Shown here piece after piece: positions 1 to 6,780 of a DNA stretch of 9,616 bases. Position 1 is the stretch's first letter. The number at the start of each line of letters is the position of its first letter. Both the position numbers and the translations under genes were made by a program. The stretch lies in assembly GCA_012516755.1 (NCBI GenBank), contig JAAYWE010000054.1, positions 1 through 9,616 on the forward strand. The letters are read 5' to 3'. The DNA is from Treponema sp. (GTDB lineage Bacteria > Spirochaetota > Spirochaetia > Treponematales > Rectinemataceae). The notes under the pieces were generated by a model. That model did not search any database and was not told where the DNA came from. It saw only the letters and a list, made by a program, of their open reading frames with translations.

Positions 1-512
1 CAAAATCCATTTTTGACAATGCAGAAAAACTACTGAATTATAAGGAGTTTTTGAGGGATGGCGCTGAAGAGCGAATATCTGCACTACTTGCTTCAGATAA
101 ACTCATGGTTATGGCGAACAACGAAATGGAGTATTACCTCCGGAAGGGTTCAATTTTTGTCACCCCAGATGCAATGCTCTCAAATGGAAAGTCTGTCGAT
201 ATCCTTGATAGAATAAAAGATAACCCGGACGATATGGTGATTCTCTCTGGTTATCTTGCGCCTGGGACGGTGGGGAGACGACTCGCCGAGGGCCAGTTGT
301 CTATCAATGCAAAAGTCGTGTTGTCCGAATTAAAAGTCCATACTGATCTCGCGGACAACGAACGAATCCTGCAAAAATCACTTTCATGCGCAAAGCTTGT
401 TCTGGTTCATCATGGAGAAGAACCAAAATCTTCTCAGCTCGCGAGAGCCTTGAGGCAAAAGTTTCATATCGAGGTAATAAGCCCTCATTTTGGGGATAGA
501 ATTATACTGTAA
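1..512 (+). CDS. beta-CASP metallo-beta-lactamase-type ribonuclease, C-terminal part
   Basis: The reading frame is open from the left edge, so this is the 3' end (169 codons) of a gene that begins outside the window. A TTG at 51 with an upstream AAGGAG could pass for a start, but the in-frame sequence before it (KSIFDNAEKLLNYKEF) reads like normal protein. Recognisable beta-CASP signatures are SGYLAPGTVGRRLAEG (nt about 246-293), equivalent to the GYqaxGTlGrxL segment of CPSF/Ysh1-like exonucleases. These are followed by VHTD (336-347), in the place of the SxHxD motif, and LVHHGEEPKSSQLARAL (about 402-452), matching the C-terminal RNA-metabolising MBL motif. The family cuts RNA with two zinc ions. 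The HxHxDH metal site would lie in the missing N-terminal half, so activity cannot be judged here. The stop overlaps the convergent LysR gene by 11 bp. The family call is good; the exact substrate is unknown. Confidence 0.75.
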   Translation, partial: KSIFDNAEKLLNYKEFLRDGAEERISALLASDKLMVMANNEMEYYLRKGSIFVTPDAMLSNGKSVDILDRIKDNPDDMVILSGYLAPGTVGRRLAEGQLSINAKVVLSELKVHTDLADNERILQKSLSCAKLVLVHHGEEPKSSQLARALRQKFHIEVISPHFGDRIIL

Positions 513-1418
513 ATACAAATTGATCTTTGTTTCGGGTTACTTCATCGAGCAGAAATTCAATAAAGAGAGTGGTAGCGGGGAAAAATGTTTTCTCTCTTTT
601 CTTTACAAGCAGTACATCGCGTTCAAATGAGACGCCTGTGATTCTGGCTGCACAGATTCTATGAGCGGCTACTTCTTCGCGCACGGATGCCCACGAGAGT
701 ATGTTGGAACCTAAGTTCTGTTCAACAAGCTTTTTGATGACTTCAATATTCCTTATCTCGAGATATGGCTTTACTGACATATCGTTTCGCTGGAATTCGC
801 TCTCGATGTATCTGCGAGAGGCCGAAAGCCGCTCTGGCAAAACAAGCTTTTCCTCGACTATGTCATGAATGGATACGCTCTTTCTATCTGCAAATTTATG
901 ACCCTTGGGCATCACAAAGACTTTCTCTTCCCTCAGAATTACTTCTGTTAAAAAGCAATTATCGTATTTTTTTGTTCTCCTTCCCCCATAAGCCCAAAAT
1001 CGACCTCGTTTTCGATGATCAGAGGGAAAATATCTTTTGCATACCGTACTTTCACGAAAAACATCGTTTTGGGATGATGTTCTTTGTACCTTCCCAGAAT
1101 TGGAGGAATAATATATGCACCGGCAAACATGCTTACGCCGAAACTCACCTTGCCTTTAAATGGATCTTCACATTCTTTGATTGCAAGGTTGGCCTCCTCC
1201 AGTGTTGTAAGGATTCTTTCAGCATATTCAAAAAGAACTTTACCTGCTTCGGTAAGAAAAACATCTCTCCCGATTCGTTCGAATAATTTCGTACAGTATT
1301 CTTCTTCGAGAGCTTTCATTTGAAGGCTTACTGCAGGTTGTGTTAGGCCGAGCAACTCTCCTGCTTTAGTAAAGTTACGGTATTTTGCGATGGTATAAAA
1401 AGTTTTCAGTTTGTTCAT
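502..1418 (-). pseudogene. LysR-family transcriptional regulator, split by a one-base frameshift
   Basis: Two minus-strand pieces together make one LysR-type regulator. The first (1418 to 948) carries the N-terminal winged helix-turn-helix (residues about 1-60: FTKAGELLGLTQPAVSLQMKALEEE) and the start of the co-inducer domain, ending prematurely after GEGEQKNTIIAF. The second frame, closed by its stop at 502, continues the same fold (FLTEVILREEKVFVMPKGHKFADRKS, and so on). Adding one A to the A7 tract (plus-strand T7 at 967-973) joins the pieces as EQKKYDNCFLTEV and gives 305 residues, the normal family length of about 300. A -1 ribosomal shift would have the same effect. The gene may be a recent pseudogene, a sequencing error, or expressed by slippage. 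The ATG start at 1418 has only a weak AGG upstream. The neighbours do not reveal the target or the effector. Confidence 0.82.
967..973 (-). other. A7 homopolymer and frameshift point in the LysR gene
   Basis: On the coding strand the gene reads CAA AAA AAT ACG, so the in-frame heptamer is A_AAA_AAT, of the X_XXY_YYZ form used in -1 frameshifting. Slipping back one base gives AAA TAC GAT AAT TGC and enters the correct downstream LysR frame; without it a TAA follows five codons later. A purine-rich GGGGGAAGGAG lies directly upstream, but only 3 nt from the A run, closer than the 10-14 nt known to stimulate -1 shifts in dnaX. I see no stable GC-rich stem downstream. A read or assembly error, or a genuine disabling indel, is therefore at least as likely as programmed recoding. 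Confidence 0.6.
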
Positions 1419-1666
1419 CGGGTTTACCTGGCCAGGATTTCGTCATAGACCACTTTCAGTATATATCACCTGCCGTGTGTTTCATAGAGAATCCAGGGGA
1501 AAACAGCATGTGGCAGTGCTCTAGCCTTTGCGTTTCTTTTTTAATAGTCTTATCGATTTTGAATACATATAATACAGGAATCAAATCGCCACAAAATTGG
1601 TAAAATAGGAATTTTTCTGATTATGAAGGCTATAATTGAAAATTCGCTGGGCTCATAAAGATAATC

Positions 1667-1687
1667 AAAGCGCCCAAAAAGCGCTTT
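1667..1687 (-). terminator. hairpin downstream of tRNA-Leu, probable terminator
   Basis: Read on the minus strand, AAAGCGC, loop TTTTTGG, then GCGCTTT form a perfect 7-bp stem beginning 3 nt after the last tRNA base. The T-rich tail is interrupted (GCGCTTTGATTATCTTT), so this is a modest intrinsic terminator or an RNA-processing signal. It faces the LysR promoter region and could also insulate that gene from tRNA transcription. Confidence 0.5.
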
Positions 1688-1690
1688 TAA

Positions 1691-1773
1691 TGCCGGCAGT
1701 GGGACTTGAACCCACACGCTCTTGCAAGCAGCAGATTTTGAGTCTACCGTGTATGCCATTTCACCATGCCGGC
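1691..1773 (-). tRNA. tRNA-Leu (anticodon CAA)
   Basis: The minus strand folds into a type II (long variable arm) tRNA of 83 nt. The acceptor stem is GCCGGCA/TGCCGGC with discriminator A. The D stem is GTG/CAC around AAATGGCATA. The anticodon stem is GTAGA/TCTGC with loop CTCAAAA, giving anticodon CAA, which reads UUG leucine codons. A long variable arm (TGCTTGCAAGAGC) follows, then the T arm GTGGG-TTCAAGT-CCCAC. No CCA is encoded (the next bases are TTA), so the end must be added by the CCA-adding enzyme. Confidence 0.95.
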
Positions 1774-1791
1774 AGATGTAGAATATGGTGC

Positions 1792-1821
1792 ATTTTGCCG
1801 TAGGATGGCTTTGAGAGTCAA
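1792..1821 (-). promoter_or_regulatory. probable promoter of tRNA-Leu
   Basis: On the minus strand TTGACT (1816-1821, five of six matches to the -35 consensus) is followed after 18 bp by CAAAAT (1792-1797, four of six matches to the -10). Initiation would fall near 1785, leaving a leader of about 12 nt before the mature tRNA 5' end. The -10 is weak, so this is a reasonable but unproven assignment. Confidence 0.4.
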
Positions 1822-1847
1822 GTCTGTTTTGTAACCAGAACATGTGA

Positions 1848-1861
1848 CATGATCTATCATG
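1848..1861. repeat. 14-bp palindrome CATGATCTATCATG
   Basis: Perfect 6-bp arms (CATGAT/ATCATG) surround a 2-bp centre. It lies in the 279-bp gap between the divergently transcribed tRNA-Leu and speD, upstream of both predicted promoters. It has the shape of a binding site for a dimeric regulator, but nothing in the window identifies one, and a palindrome of this length can arise by chance. Confidence 0.25.
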
Positions 1862-1949
1862 GTCAATTAATATGGTGCTCGACGGTTTTGTGCACAGTAA
1901 TCAATTCATTCAACATTATCTCAGAACATGGTCTTACCATAGTGCTGCC

Positions 1950-1978
1950 TTTACCCTACACAGTAAATAGGATATAAT
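1950..1978 (+). promoter_or_regulatory. sigma70-type promoter of speDE
   Basis: TTTACC (1950-1955, four of six -35 matches) is separated by 17 bp from a perfect TATAAT (1973-1978). Transcription would start near 1985, giving a 5' leader of roughly 68 nt before the speD start. The leader contains a small hairpin, CAGCC (2011-2015) pairing with GGCTG (2023-2027), and then the Shine-Dalgarno sequence GGGAGG (2038-2043). Confidence 0.65.
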
Positions 1979-2052
1979 TATCAGAAATGCGAAGGATACA
2001 GATGCCAACGCAGCCGCCGTAGGGCTGAACACAGAGAGGGAGGACTGTTTAG

Positions 2053-2952
2053 TTGGTCCGAAGAGTCAAAGGGAGGACTATAAAGCTCCAGGGTTTCAAC
2101 AATCTAACTAAATCGCTTAGTTTCAATATTTACGATGTCTGTTACGCAAGATCCCGCGATTCTCAGATTAGCTATCTCGAGTATATAGATGAAGAATACA
2201 ATTCAAAGCGTCTAGAAACTATCGTCGAAGATGTAACCCAGATCATCAATGCAAAACTTGTAAGCATTTCTACGCAGGACTATGAACCACGCGGCGCAAG
2301 CGTAGTCGCGCTGATAAACGAAGAAAATTCTATTCAGCAGGAGCCATCGAAGCCTCGGCTTTTCGATCATGCAGAGGAATTGCTGGATACGGTAGAAATC
2401 AAAGATCAAGAATTTCCTCTCGATGAGCTTGAAAAACAAGTGTCCAATGCTCCCAGCATCGTTGGCCATCTTGATAAAAGCCATATAGCCATCCATACCT
2501 ACCCCGAATATCATCATCTGACCGGTCTTGCATCCTTCCGCGTGGATATCGACATCTCCACCTGTGGCATGATATCTCCTCTCTCAGCATTGAATTATCT
2601 TATAGAAAACTTCGATTCGGAAGTTGTTATCATAGACTATCGAATTCGCGGCTTTACAAGAGATACAAAAGGACGAAAAATTTTCCTCGATCATGACATC
2701 AACTCGATTCAAGATTATATCGATCAAGAAATTTCTAGTCGCTACATCGCTTACGATATAAATTTGATTTCTGAGAATAACTTCCACACTAAAATGCGCA
2801 AAAAAGAGATCCGCCTCAAAGATTTTCTTTTTGGCGATGAAGTCAAGAACTTATCGGCCAAAGAAAAAAACCGTATTAAGCGCGCCCTTATTCATGAGAT
2901 ACAGGAAATATTCGAGTGCCAAAATCTTGAGATGCGTAGCGGCAGAATCTGA
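2053..2952 (+). CDS. speD: S-adenosylmethionine decarboxylase proenzyme
   Basis: This pyruvoyl enzyme decarboxylates S-adenosylmethionine to supply the aminopropyl donor for spermidine synthesis. The 299-residue proenzyme is of the E. coli type. It opens with KLQGFNNLTKSLSFNIYDVCYA (residues 11-32). DKSHIAIHTYPE follows, with self-cleavage expected between K142 and S143 to give the pyruvoyl alpha chain, then STCG with the conserved Cys171, and IDYRIRGFTRD. The alpha chain is about the E. coli length, but the beta chain carries roughly 25 extra acidic residues before the cleavage site (about 95-135). The start must be TTG at 2053: a TAG stop directly precedes it, GGGAGG lies 9 nt upstream, and no other usual start codon precedes the conserved N-terminus. 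The gene leads the operon with speE, 51 bp downstream. Confidence 0.95.
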   Translation: MVRRVKGRTIKLQGFNNLTKSLSFNIYDVCYARSRDSQISYLEYIDEEYNSKRLETIVEDVTQIINAKLVSISTQDYEPRGASVVALINEENSIQQEPSKPRLFDHAEELLDTVEIKDQEFPLDELEKQVSNAPSIVGHLDKSHIAIHTYPEYHHLTGLASFRVDIDISTCGMISPLSALNYLIENFDSEVVIIDYRIRGFTRDTKGRKIFLDHDINSIQDYIDQEISSRYIAYDINLISENNFHTKMRKKEIRLKDFLFGDEVKNLSAKEKNRIKRALIHEIQEIFECQNLEMRSGRI

Positions 2953-3003
2953 AAAGTCGGTATTTAGAAGAAGATATTACTCTCAAGAAAAGGAGGAAAT
3001 TGC

Positions 3004-3933
3004 ATGCGCACTATAATAGAGCATAATAATCCGCATTATGGTTTTTTCTACGAAATTGGTTCTGTAATTGTTCATCGTAAGAGCAAATGGCAAGATATCG
3101 AGCTTGCAGAGAGCCCAGAATTCGGAAAGGTCTTGCTTCTCGATGGAATCACCCAAGTGGGCCTCAAAGACGAGGAGCGCTATCATGAGACTCTGGTCAT
3201 CCCGGCTATGATCGCCCATCCAAGAGCGAGAGAGATTCTCATTATAGGTGGAGGAGATGGTTGCGTTCTAAGAGAGGTATTGGCATGTAAAGGAGTCCGA
3301 CAGGTTATAATGGCAGATATCGATGCAGAGGTTATATCTGTTTGCAGAGAGTATCTTCCGGAGTTGAATAAGGGAGCCTTTGATGATCCTCGACTCAGGC
3401 TTGAAATAGGCGATGGTAGGACTTTTGTAGAGCATTGTCCTGATGATTCTTTCGATGTTGTGATTATGGATATGACCGATCCTTTCGGACCTTCTGAGCG
3501 ACTCTACACCAAGGAATTCTTCATGCAAGTTCAACGGATTTTGAAGGGTCCGGAAGGCATATTTGCCATGCATGGTGAATCGTCAATAGCAAGGCCAATA
3601 GCCTGGGCATGTATCTATAAGACACTTAATACCGTTTTCCCCATAGTGCGAACCGCTTTTTCTTTTGTCCCAATGTATGGGACTCTGTGGTCCTTTCAGT
3701 TTTCCTCCTGTACAACTGATCTTCTCACGTTCTCGAATCCGACAATGAAGCCTACGGATGAATTGAAGGCCTGCATTGCGGAAAAGCGTTCCGATGAACC
3801 GCGTTTTGCTAAAGCAGCCATGTGGCCTGCCCTATTTGCGGAAGACCCTTCGACAAAGGCAGCTCTTGGTCTTGCCCAGTCACGCGTCATAACAGATATC
3901 CATCCGCATTTTCCGGATGTCTTTGAGCCCTGA
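3004..3933 (+). CDS. speE: spermidine synthase (polyamine aminopropyltransferase)
   Basis: It transfers the aminopropyl group from decarboxylated S-adenosylmethionine to putrescine in the cytoplasm, releasing methylthioadenosine. The 309-residue protein has the family's short N-terminal beta domain (VLLLDGITQ, 43-51; YHE, 60-62) and a Rossmann methyltransferase-like domain. The nucleotide loop is GGGDG (82-86), the ribose-binding acidic strand ADID (104-107), and GDGR (137-139 region). The catalytic-loop motif is MDMTDPFGPSERLY, with Asp156 and Asp159. HGES (190-193) and a WSFQF segment (229-233) follow. A strong AGGAGG (2991-2996) lies 7 nt before the ATG. It follows speD on the same transcript, so donor and acceptor enzymes are made together. 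No ornithine or arginine decarboxylase is in the window, so putrescine must come from elsewhere. Confidence 0.96.
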   Translation: MRTIIEHNNPHYGFFYEIGSVIVHRKSKWQDIELAESPEFGKVLLLDGITQVGLKDEERYHETLVIPAMIAHPRAREILIIGGGDGCVLREVLACKGVRQVIMADIDAEVISVCREYLPELNKGAFDDPRLRLEIGDGRTFVEHCPDDSFDVVIMDMTDPFGPSERLYTKEFFMQVQRILKGPEGIFAMHGESSIARPIAWACIYKTLNTVFPIVRTAFSFVPMYGTLWSFQFSSCTTDLLTFSNPTMKPTDELKACIAEKRSDEPRFAKAAMWPALFAEDPSTKAALGLAQSRVITDIHPHFPDVFEP

Positions 3934-4034
3934 CTCTAGGTTTCTCGGTTCCATTTAGTATGTTTTGCCCAATCAGAAGCCTTTTTTGATTTTTATCCTT
4001 TATTTTTTTCCTTATTGCGATTATAGTTAGCGTT

Positions 4035-4943
4035 ATGTCGTATGTAGAATCAATGCATGCTGCCGAAGCGCAGATTATCCTTCAGATTCAGACTTTTCTG
4101 GGTCTTGGTCTTCGAATCCCTATGACGATTGTATCATTATTCGCATCAGAAGCCTTTGTAATCGCGATAGTTCCTATTGTGTACTGGTGTGTAAATCGCA
4201 AGAAGGGGGCTGAGCTTGGCCTTTTGGTGCTGGTTTCTACTTTTATCAATCTCTGGCTCAAGCAGATTTTCGGATGGCCAAGGCCTTTCGATATCATCCC
4301 AAGCGTAGGACTTGCAAGCGAAACTAGCTATGGTATGCCTTCGGGTCATTCCCAGCTGAGTGTAGTTTTTGCCGCTTATATTATACAGTTCTTACCCAAA
4401 AAATGGCGACCTCTAATGCTCATAGGCTTCCCCCTTCTTATCGGATTTTCGAGGATATACCTCGGTGTACATTTTTTAACCGATGTTCTAGGAGGCTATC
4501 TAGCTGGAAGTCTCTTTTTTATCCTGTATAAGCTGGGCGGACCTTCAATCGAAAAAATTCTCCAAAAGGCAGACGTGCGTGGGCGTGTTATATTGGCCGC
4601 GGCACTTTCTTTTGTGATGAATCTCATTCTGCCTAAAGAGACGATGATCTCAGGAGCTTTCTTTGGCGCCGCTATCGGTTTTACATTTGCAGCGCGCAGT
4701 CTCGCTTTCAACGAGAAGGATAGACTCAAGATCAAGATTTCCCGATATCTCGTAGGGTTGATCACGACTGGAATTGTGTACGTCTTGCTAAAATCGGCAA
4801 GCGGTCCTATCAATAACCTCTTAGGCAATAATCAGGAAAACCTCCTTCGCTTTCTGCGCTATGCGCTTGTTGGTGGCTGGGTTAGCTTTGGAGTCCCTTT
4901 CTTATTCTTAAAAGTGGGGCTGGCTCATCGTACAAGCGTGTAA
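4035..4943 (+). CDS. PAP2-family membrane phosphatase
   Basis: This integral membrane protein (302 residues) carries the complete phosphatidic acid phosphatase type 2 signature. The parts are KQIFGWPRP (K76, R83, P84), PSGH (102-105) and SRIYLGVHFLTD (R140, H146, D150). The family hydrolyses lipid phosphates or pyrophosphates with the active site at the membrane face. About eight hydrophobic segments are visible, including several (about 185-295) beyond the PAP2 core, which makes the protein longer than minimal PAP2 enzymes. The substrate cannot be inferred: undecaprenyl pyrophosphate, phosphatidate or another lipid phosphate are all possible. The ATG at 4035 is the first conventional start but lacks a clear Shine-Dalgarno sequence. 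It lies 101 bp after speE without a convincing terminator between them, so read-through from the spe operon is possible. The 3' end overlaps apbE by 19 bp, tail to tail. Confidence 0.88.
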   Translation: MSYVESMHAAEAQIILQIQTFLGLGLRIPMTIVSLFASEAFVIAIVPIVYWCVNRKKGAELGLLVLVSTFINLWLKQIFGWPRPFDIIPSVGLASETSYGMPSGHSQLSVVFAAYIIQFLPKKWRPLMLIGFPLLIGFSRIYLGVHFLTDVLGGYLAGSLFFILYKLGGPSIEKILQKADVRGRVILAAALSFVMNLILPKETMISGAFFGAAIGFTFAARSLAFNEKDRLKIKISRYLVGLITTGIVYVLLKSASGPINNLLGNNQENLLRFLRYALVGGWVSFGVPFLFLKVGLAHRTSV

Positions 4944-5998
4944 TTCTTATCCAGCAGCGTAAACACTTTCTCCGCGCCCGGGCTAAGATATACCATTTTG
5001 TCTTTATCGATGAATATCGCATAGGTATTGGGGAATCGTTTCAATAATTCCAAGCCTTTTTCGATGCCTAAAGCAATTAGCGAAGTCGAAAGCACATCCG
5101 CATCGATGCTGCTCTGGCCAATGATCGAAACAGATACTAAGCCATTATCCACGGGGAATCCTGTCTTTGTATCTAGAATGTGATGGTATCTCTTGCCATT
5201 TTCAATGAAGCAACGCTCATAGATGCCGGATGTTACGATGGTCATCTGGGGGCCTTCCACAATGCCAAGGTAATCTCCTCGCTCTGATTCCGGATTCTGG
5301 ATTCCGACACGCCAGAGGGTTTTATCTTTCTTAGTTCCGTATACAAAGATATTGCCGCCAAGATCGATTACTGCTGCTTTGACCTTTGCCAGCCGCAGAA
5401 TCTTTTCGATTTCATCAGCTGCATATCCTTTTGCAATGGCGCCCAGGTCCAGGCTCATTCCCTCCTCTTTCAAGAAAACCTTATTGGCGGATGCATTGAG
5501 GACGACATTGCGCCAGTCGACCAGAGCTTTGGCAGACAGGATGTTTTCTTTGGGAGGGACTTTTTCTCCGCCCGCGCCGATATTCCAAAGTTTTGTTAGA
5601 GGGCCAATGCTAGGGTCGAATGCGCCACCGGTGAGCCTTGCATAGTCCATGGCTTTGGAAATCACATAAAAAGTATCGCTCGAAACCTCGACCGAAGCCT
5701 TCCCTGCCATTTCATTGATTTTCGAAACCTCTGTCCCCTCTTTGTTCACACTCATGCGATCTTCTATTGTTCTCAAGCGCAGAAAGGCCTGGTCTAATGT
5801 AGCGCTGTTTCCTCCTTCGACAAGACGGATCGTGCAGAGCGTGCCGAGGGCAAAATCAGTTTTGCTCAACTCTTTTGCATAGAGAAAAGAAGGTCTTGAC
5901 GCAATAGTGCATGCGAGTACAAGGCTAATCACCAAAAAATGCGACGAGATGAATTTAGAAGATTCCATCTTTAAAGGCTTTATCATGGAGAATTTCAT
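4925..5998 (-). CDS. apbE: FAD:protein FMN transferase (ApbE family), probably exported or lipoprotein
   Basis: ApbE enzymes attach FMN covalently to threonine in target flavoproteins such as Rnf/Nqr subunits, using FAD and Mg2+. Family features in the 357 residues are TGGAFDPSIGPLTKLWNIG (123-141), SLDLGAIAKGYAAD (182-195), DLGGNIFVYG (212-221) and TSGIYER (256-262). YHHILDTKTGFPVDNGL (271-287) and the metal-site segment SIDADVLSTSLIALG (297-311) complete the set. The N-terminus has positive residues, then a hydrophobic stretch SHFLVISLVLAC (19-30). Cys30 fits a relaxed spirochetal lipobox, and LYA-KE (39-43) is an alternative peptidase I site, so the enzyme should sit outside the cytoplasmic membrane. 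The ATG at 5998 is chosen for the full signal; inner ATGs at residues 5 and 11 are possible. No flavoprotein partner lies nearby. Confidence 0.92.
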   Translation of the reverse strand: MKFSMIKPLKMESSKFISSHFLVISLVLACTIASRPSFLYAKELSKTDFALGTLCTIRLVEGGNSATLDQAFLRLRTIEDRMSVNKEGTEVSKINEMAGKASVEVSSDTFYVISKAMDYARLTGGAFDPSIGPLTKLWNIGAGGEKVPPKENILSAKALVDWRNVVLNASANKVFLKEEGMSLDLGAIAKGYAADEIEKILRLAKVKAAVIDLGGNIFVYGTKKDKTLWRVGIQNPESERGDYLGIVEGPQMTIVTSGIYERCFIENGKRYHHILDTKTGFPVDNGLVSVSIIGQSSIDADVLSTSLIALGIEKGLELLKRFPNTYAIFIDKDKMVYLSPGAEKVFTLLDKNYTLVR

Positions 5999-6042
5999 TT
6001 GAAACTATTCCCAGGGCAGCAAATGCAATTTGTTCGCGCCAT

Positions 6043-6085
6043 ATAATGCTCAGTCCATATAATGCTCAGTCCACATAATGCTCAG
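6043..6085. repeat. 16-bp tandem repeat, 2.7 copies
   Basis: The unit ATAATGCTCAGTCCAT (6043-6058) is followed immediately by a second copy with one change at the last base (6059-6074), and by an 11-base third copy ATAATGCTCAG (6075-6085). The third copy runs into the perfect palindrome CTCAGCTGAG (6081-6090) and contains the TGA stop of the metallo-hydrolase gene read on the minus strand. The array fills about half of the 83-bp gap before apbE. Near-identity of the copies suggests recent duplication by slippage. Confidence 0.85.
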
Positions 6086-6774
6086 CTGAGTTCTCGGCCT
6101 ATGGTTGTTCGAGGGCCATGTCCAGGAAAGACAAGCGTATCCGGCGAGAAACGCGCAAGTCTCCTAAGGCTAGCTTCTAGGGCATATGCATCTGAATCCG
6201 GCGCATCTGTGCGTCCTACTCCATCGCGAAATAGAGTGTCCCCAGAGATGATGCAGGAAGGATTAGCCCCTTGCACCATGCTCTTTTCTTCATAGCCATA
6301 AGAACCAGCCTCAAGTTCAGGTTCATATAGACAAATAGAACCCCTGCTGTGACCCGGTGTATGAAGAACCTGTAGACTGGTACCAGGCACCACCATGCCA
6401 TCGGTCAAGAAAATTCCCGGAGGCGGCATGGTTTTCCAGGAGGCATGAAAATAGGATGGAGCTTTAATTGCTTCGAAAAGCAGGCGGTTGGTTTGCTCGC
6501 TATCTTTTCCAAGATAAGCGGCGTCTTGCGGATGAATAGCTATTGGAAGCTCCGTCCCCCATATTTCGAAAAGATCGGGAATAGCTGCCGTATGATCGAG
6601 ATGGCCGTGTGTCAATATGATAAGAGAAGGCTTAATCCCTTTATATCTCATAAAATCATCTATTTTTTCGGCCTCTGCACCAGGATCTATGAGGAGTATT
6701 TTGCCCTCGGATTCGACGATATAACAATTTTCTCCGATTAGCCCCACTTTAAGACGCCAGATTGTCGAAGCCAC
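6082..6774 (-). CDS. MBL-fold metallo-hydrolase, glyoxalase II-like (YcbL type)
   Basis: This 230-residue cytoplasmic enzyme has a full binuclear metal site: THGHLDH (55-61; H56, H58, D60, H61), TPGHSRGS with H142, SGDTLFRDGVGRTD with D179, and FPGHGPRT with H219. The pattern matches hydroxyacylglutathione hydrolase-like proteins that cleave thioesters such as S-lactoylglutathione. It lacks the long C-terminal substrate domain of true GloB, so it resembles the short YcbL-like group and its substrate is uncertain. About 20 residues (152-173) between the GSICLY strand and the SGDTLF motif look like an inserted loop. The start is GTG at 6774, only 6 bp after the stop of the RNA-binding protein gene. 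Its ribosome site (AGAGGATAATAGGA) overlaps that gene's end, so translation is probably coupled. Confidence 0.88.
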   Translation of the reverse strand: MASTIWRLKVGLIGENCYIVESEGKILLIDPGAEAEKIDDFMRYKGIKPSLIILTHGHLDHTAAIPDLFEIWGTELPIAIHPQDAAYLGKDSEQTNRLLFEAIKAPSYFHASWKTMPPPGIFLTDGMVVPGTSLQVLHTPGHSRGSICLYEPELEAGSYGYEEKSMVQGANPSCIISGDTLFRDGVGRTDAPDSDAYALEASLRRLARFSPDTLVFPGHGPRTTIGRELS

Positions 6775-6780
6775 GTCCTA

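Noticed and set aside
51..512. Small independent gene starting at TTG 51 with AAGGAG upstream
   Set aside because: The frame is open to the left edge with protein-like sequence, and the product matches only the C-terminal part of a larger beta-CASP enzyme.
1385..1603. Plus-strand reading frame of 72 codons in the LysR-tRNA gap
   Set aside because: It begins inside the LysR gene on the opposite strand, shows no recognisable protein features and lacks a ribosome site. The rest of the gap appears to hold only the LysR upstream region, including a CCTGGCCAGG palindrome at 1427-1436, and the tRNA hairpin.
1550..1843. Minus-strand reading frame running across the tRNA-Leu gene
   Set aside because: The sequence is fully explained by the tRNA, its promoter and hairpin; the translation is an artefact.
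1985..2052. SAM- or polyamine-sensing riboswitch in the speD leader
   Set aside because: The leader is only about 68 nt with a single 5-bp hairpin; no known SAM riboswitch consensus or pseudoknot is recognisable.
3934..4034. Intrinsic terminator after speE (AATCA...TGATT followed by T-rich sequence)
   Set aside because: The stem is only 5 bp, AT-rich, with a loop of about a dozen bases; the T-rich run alone is not enough to call a terminator.
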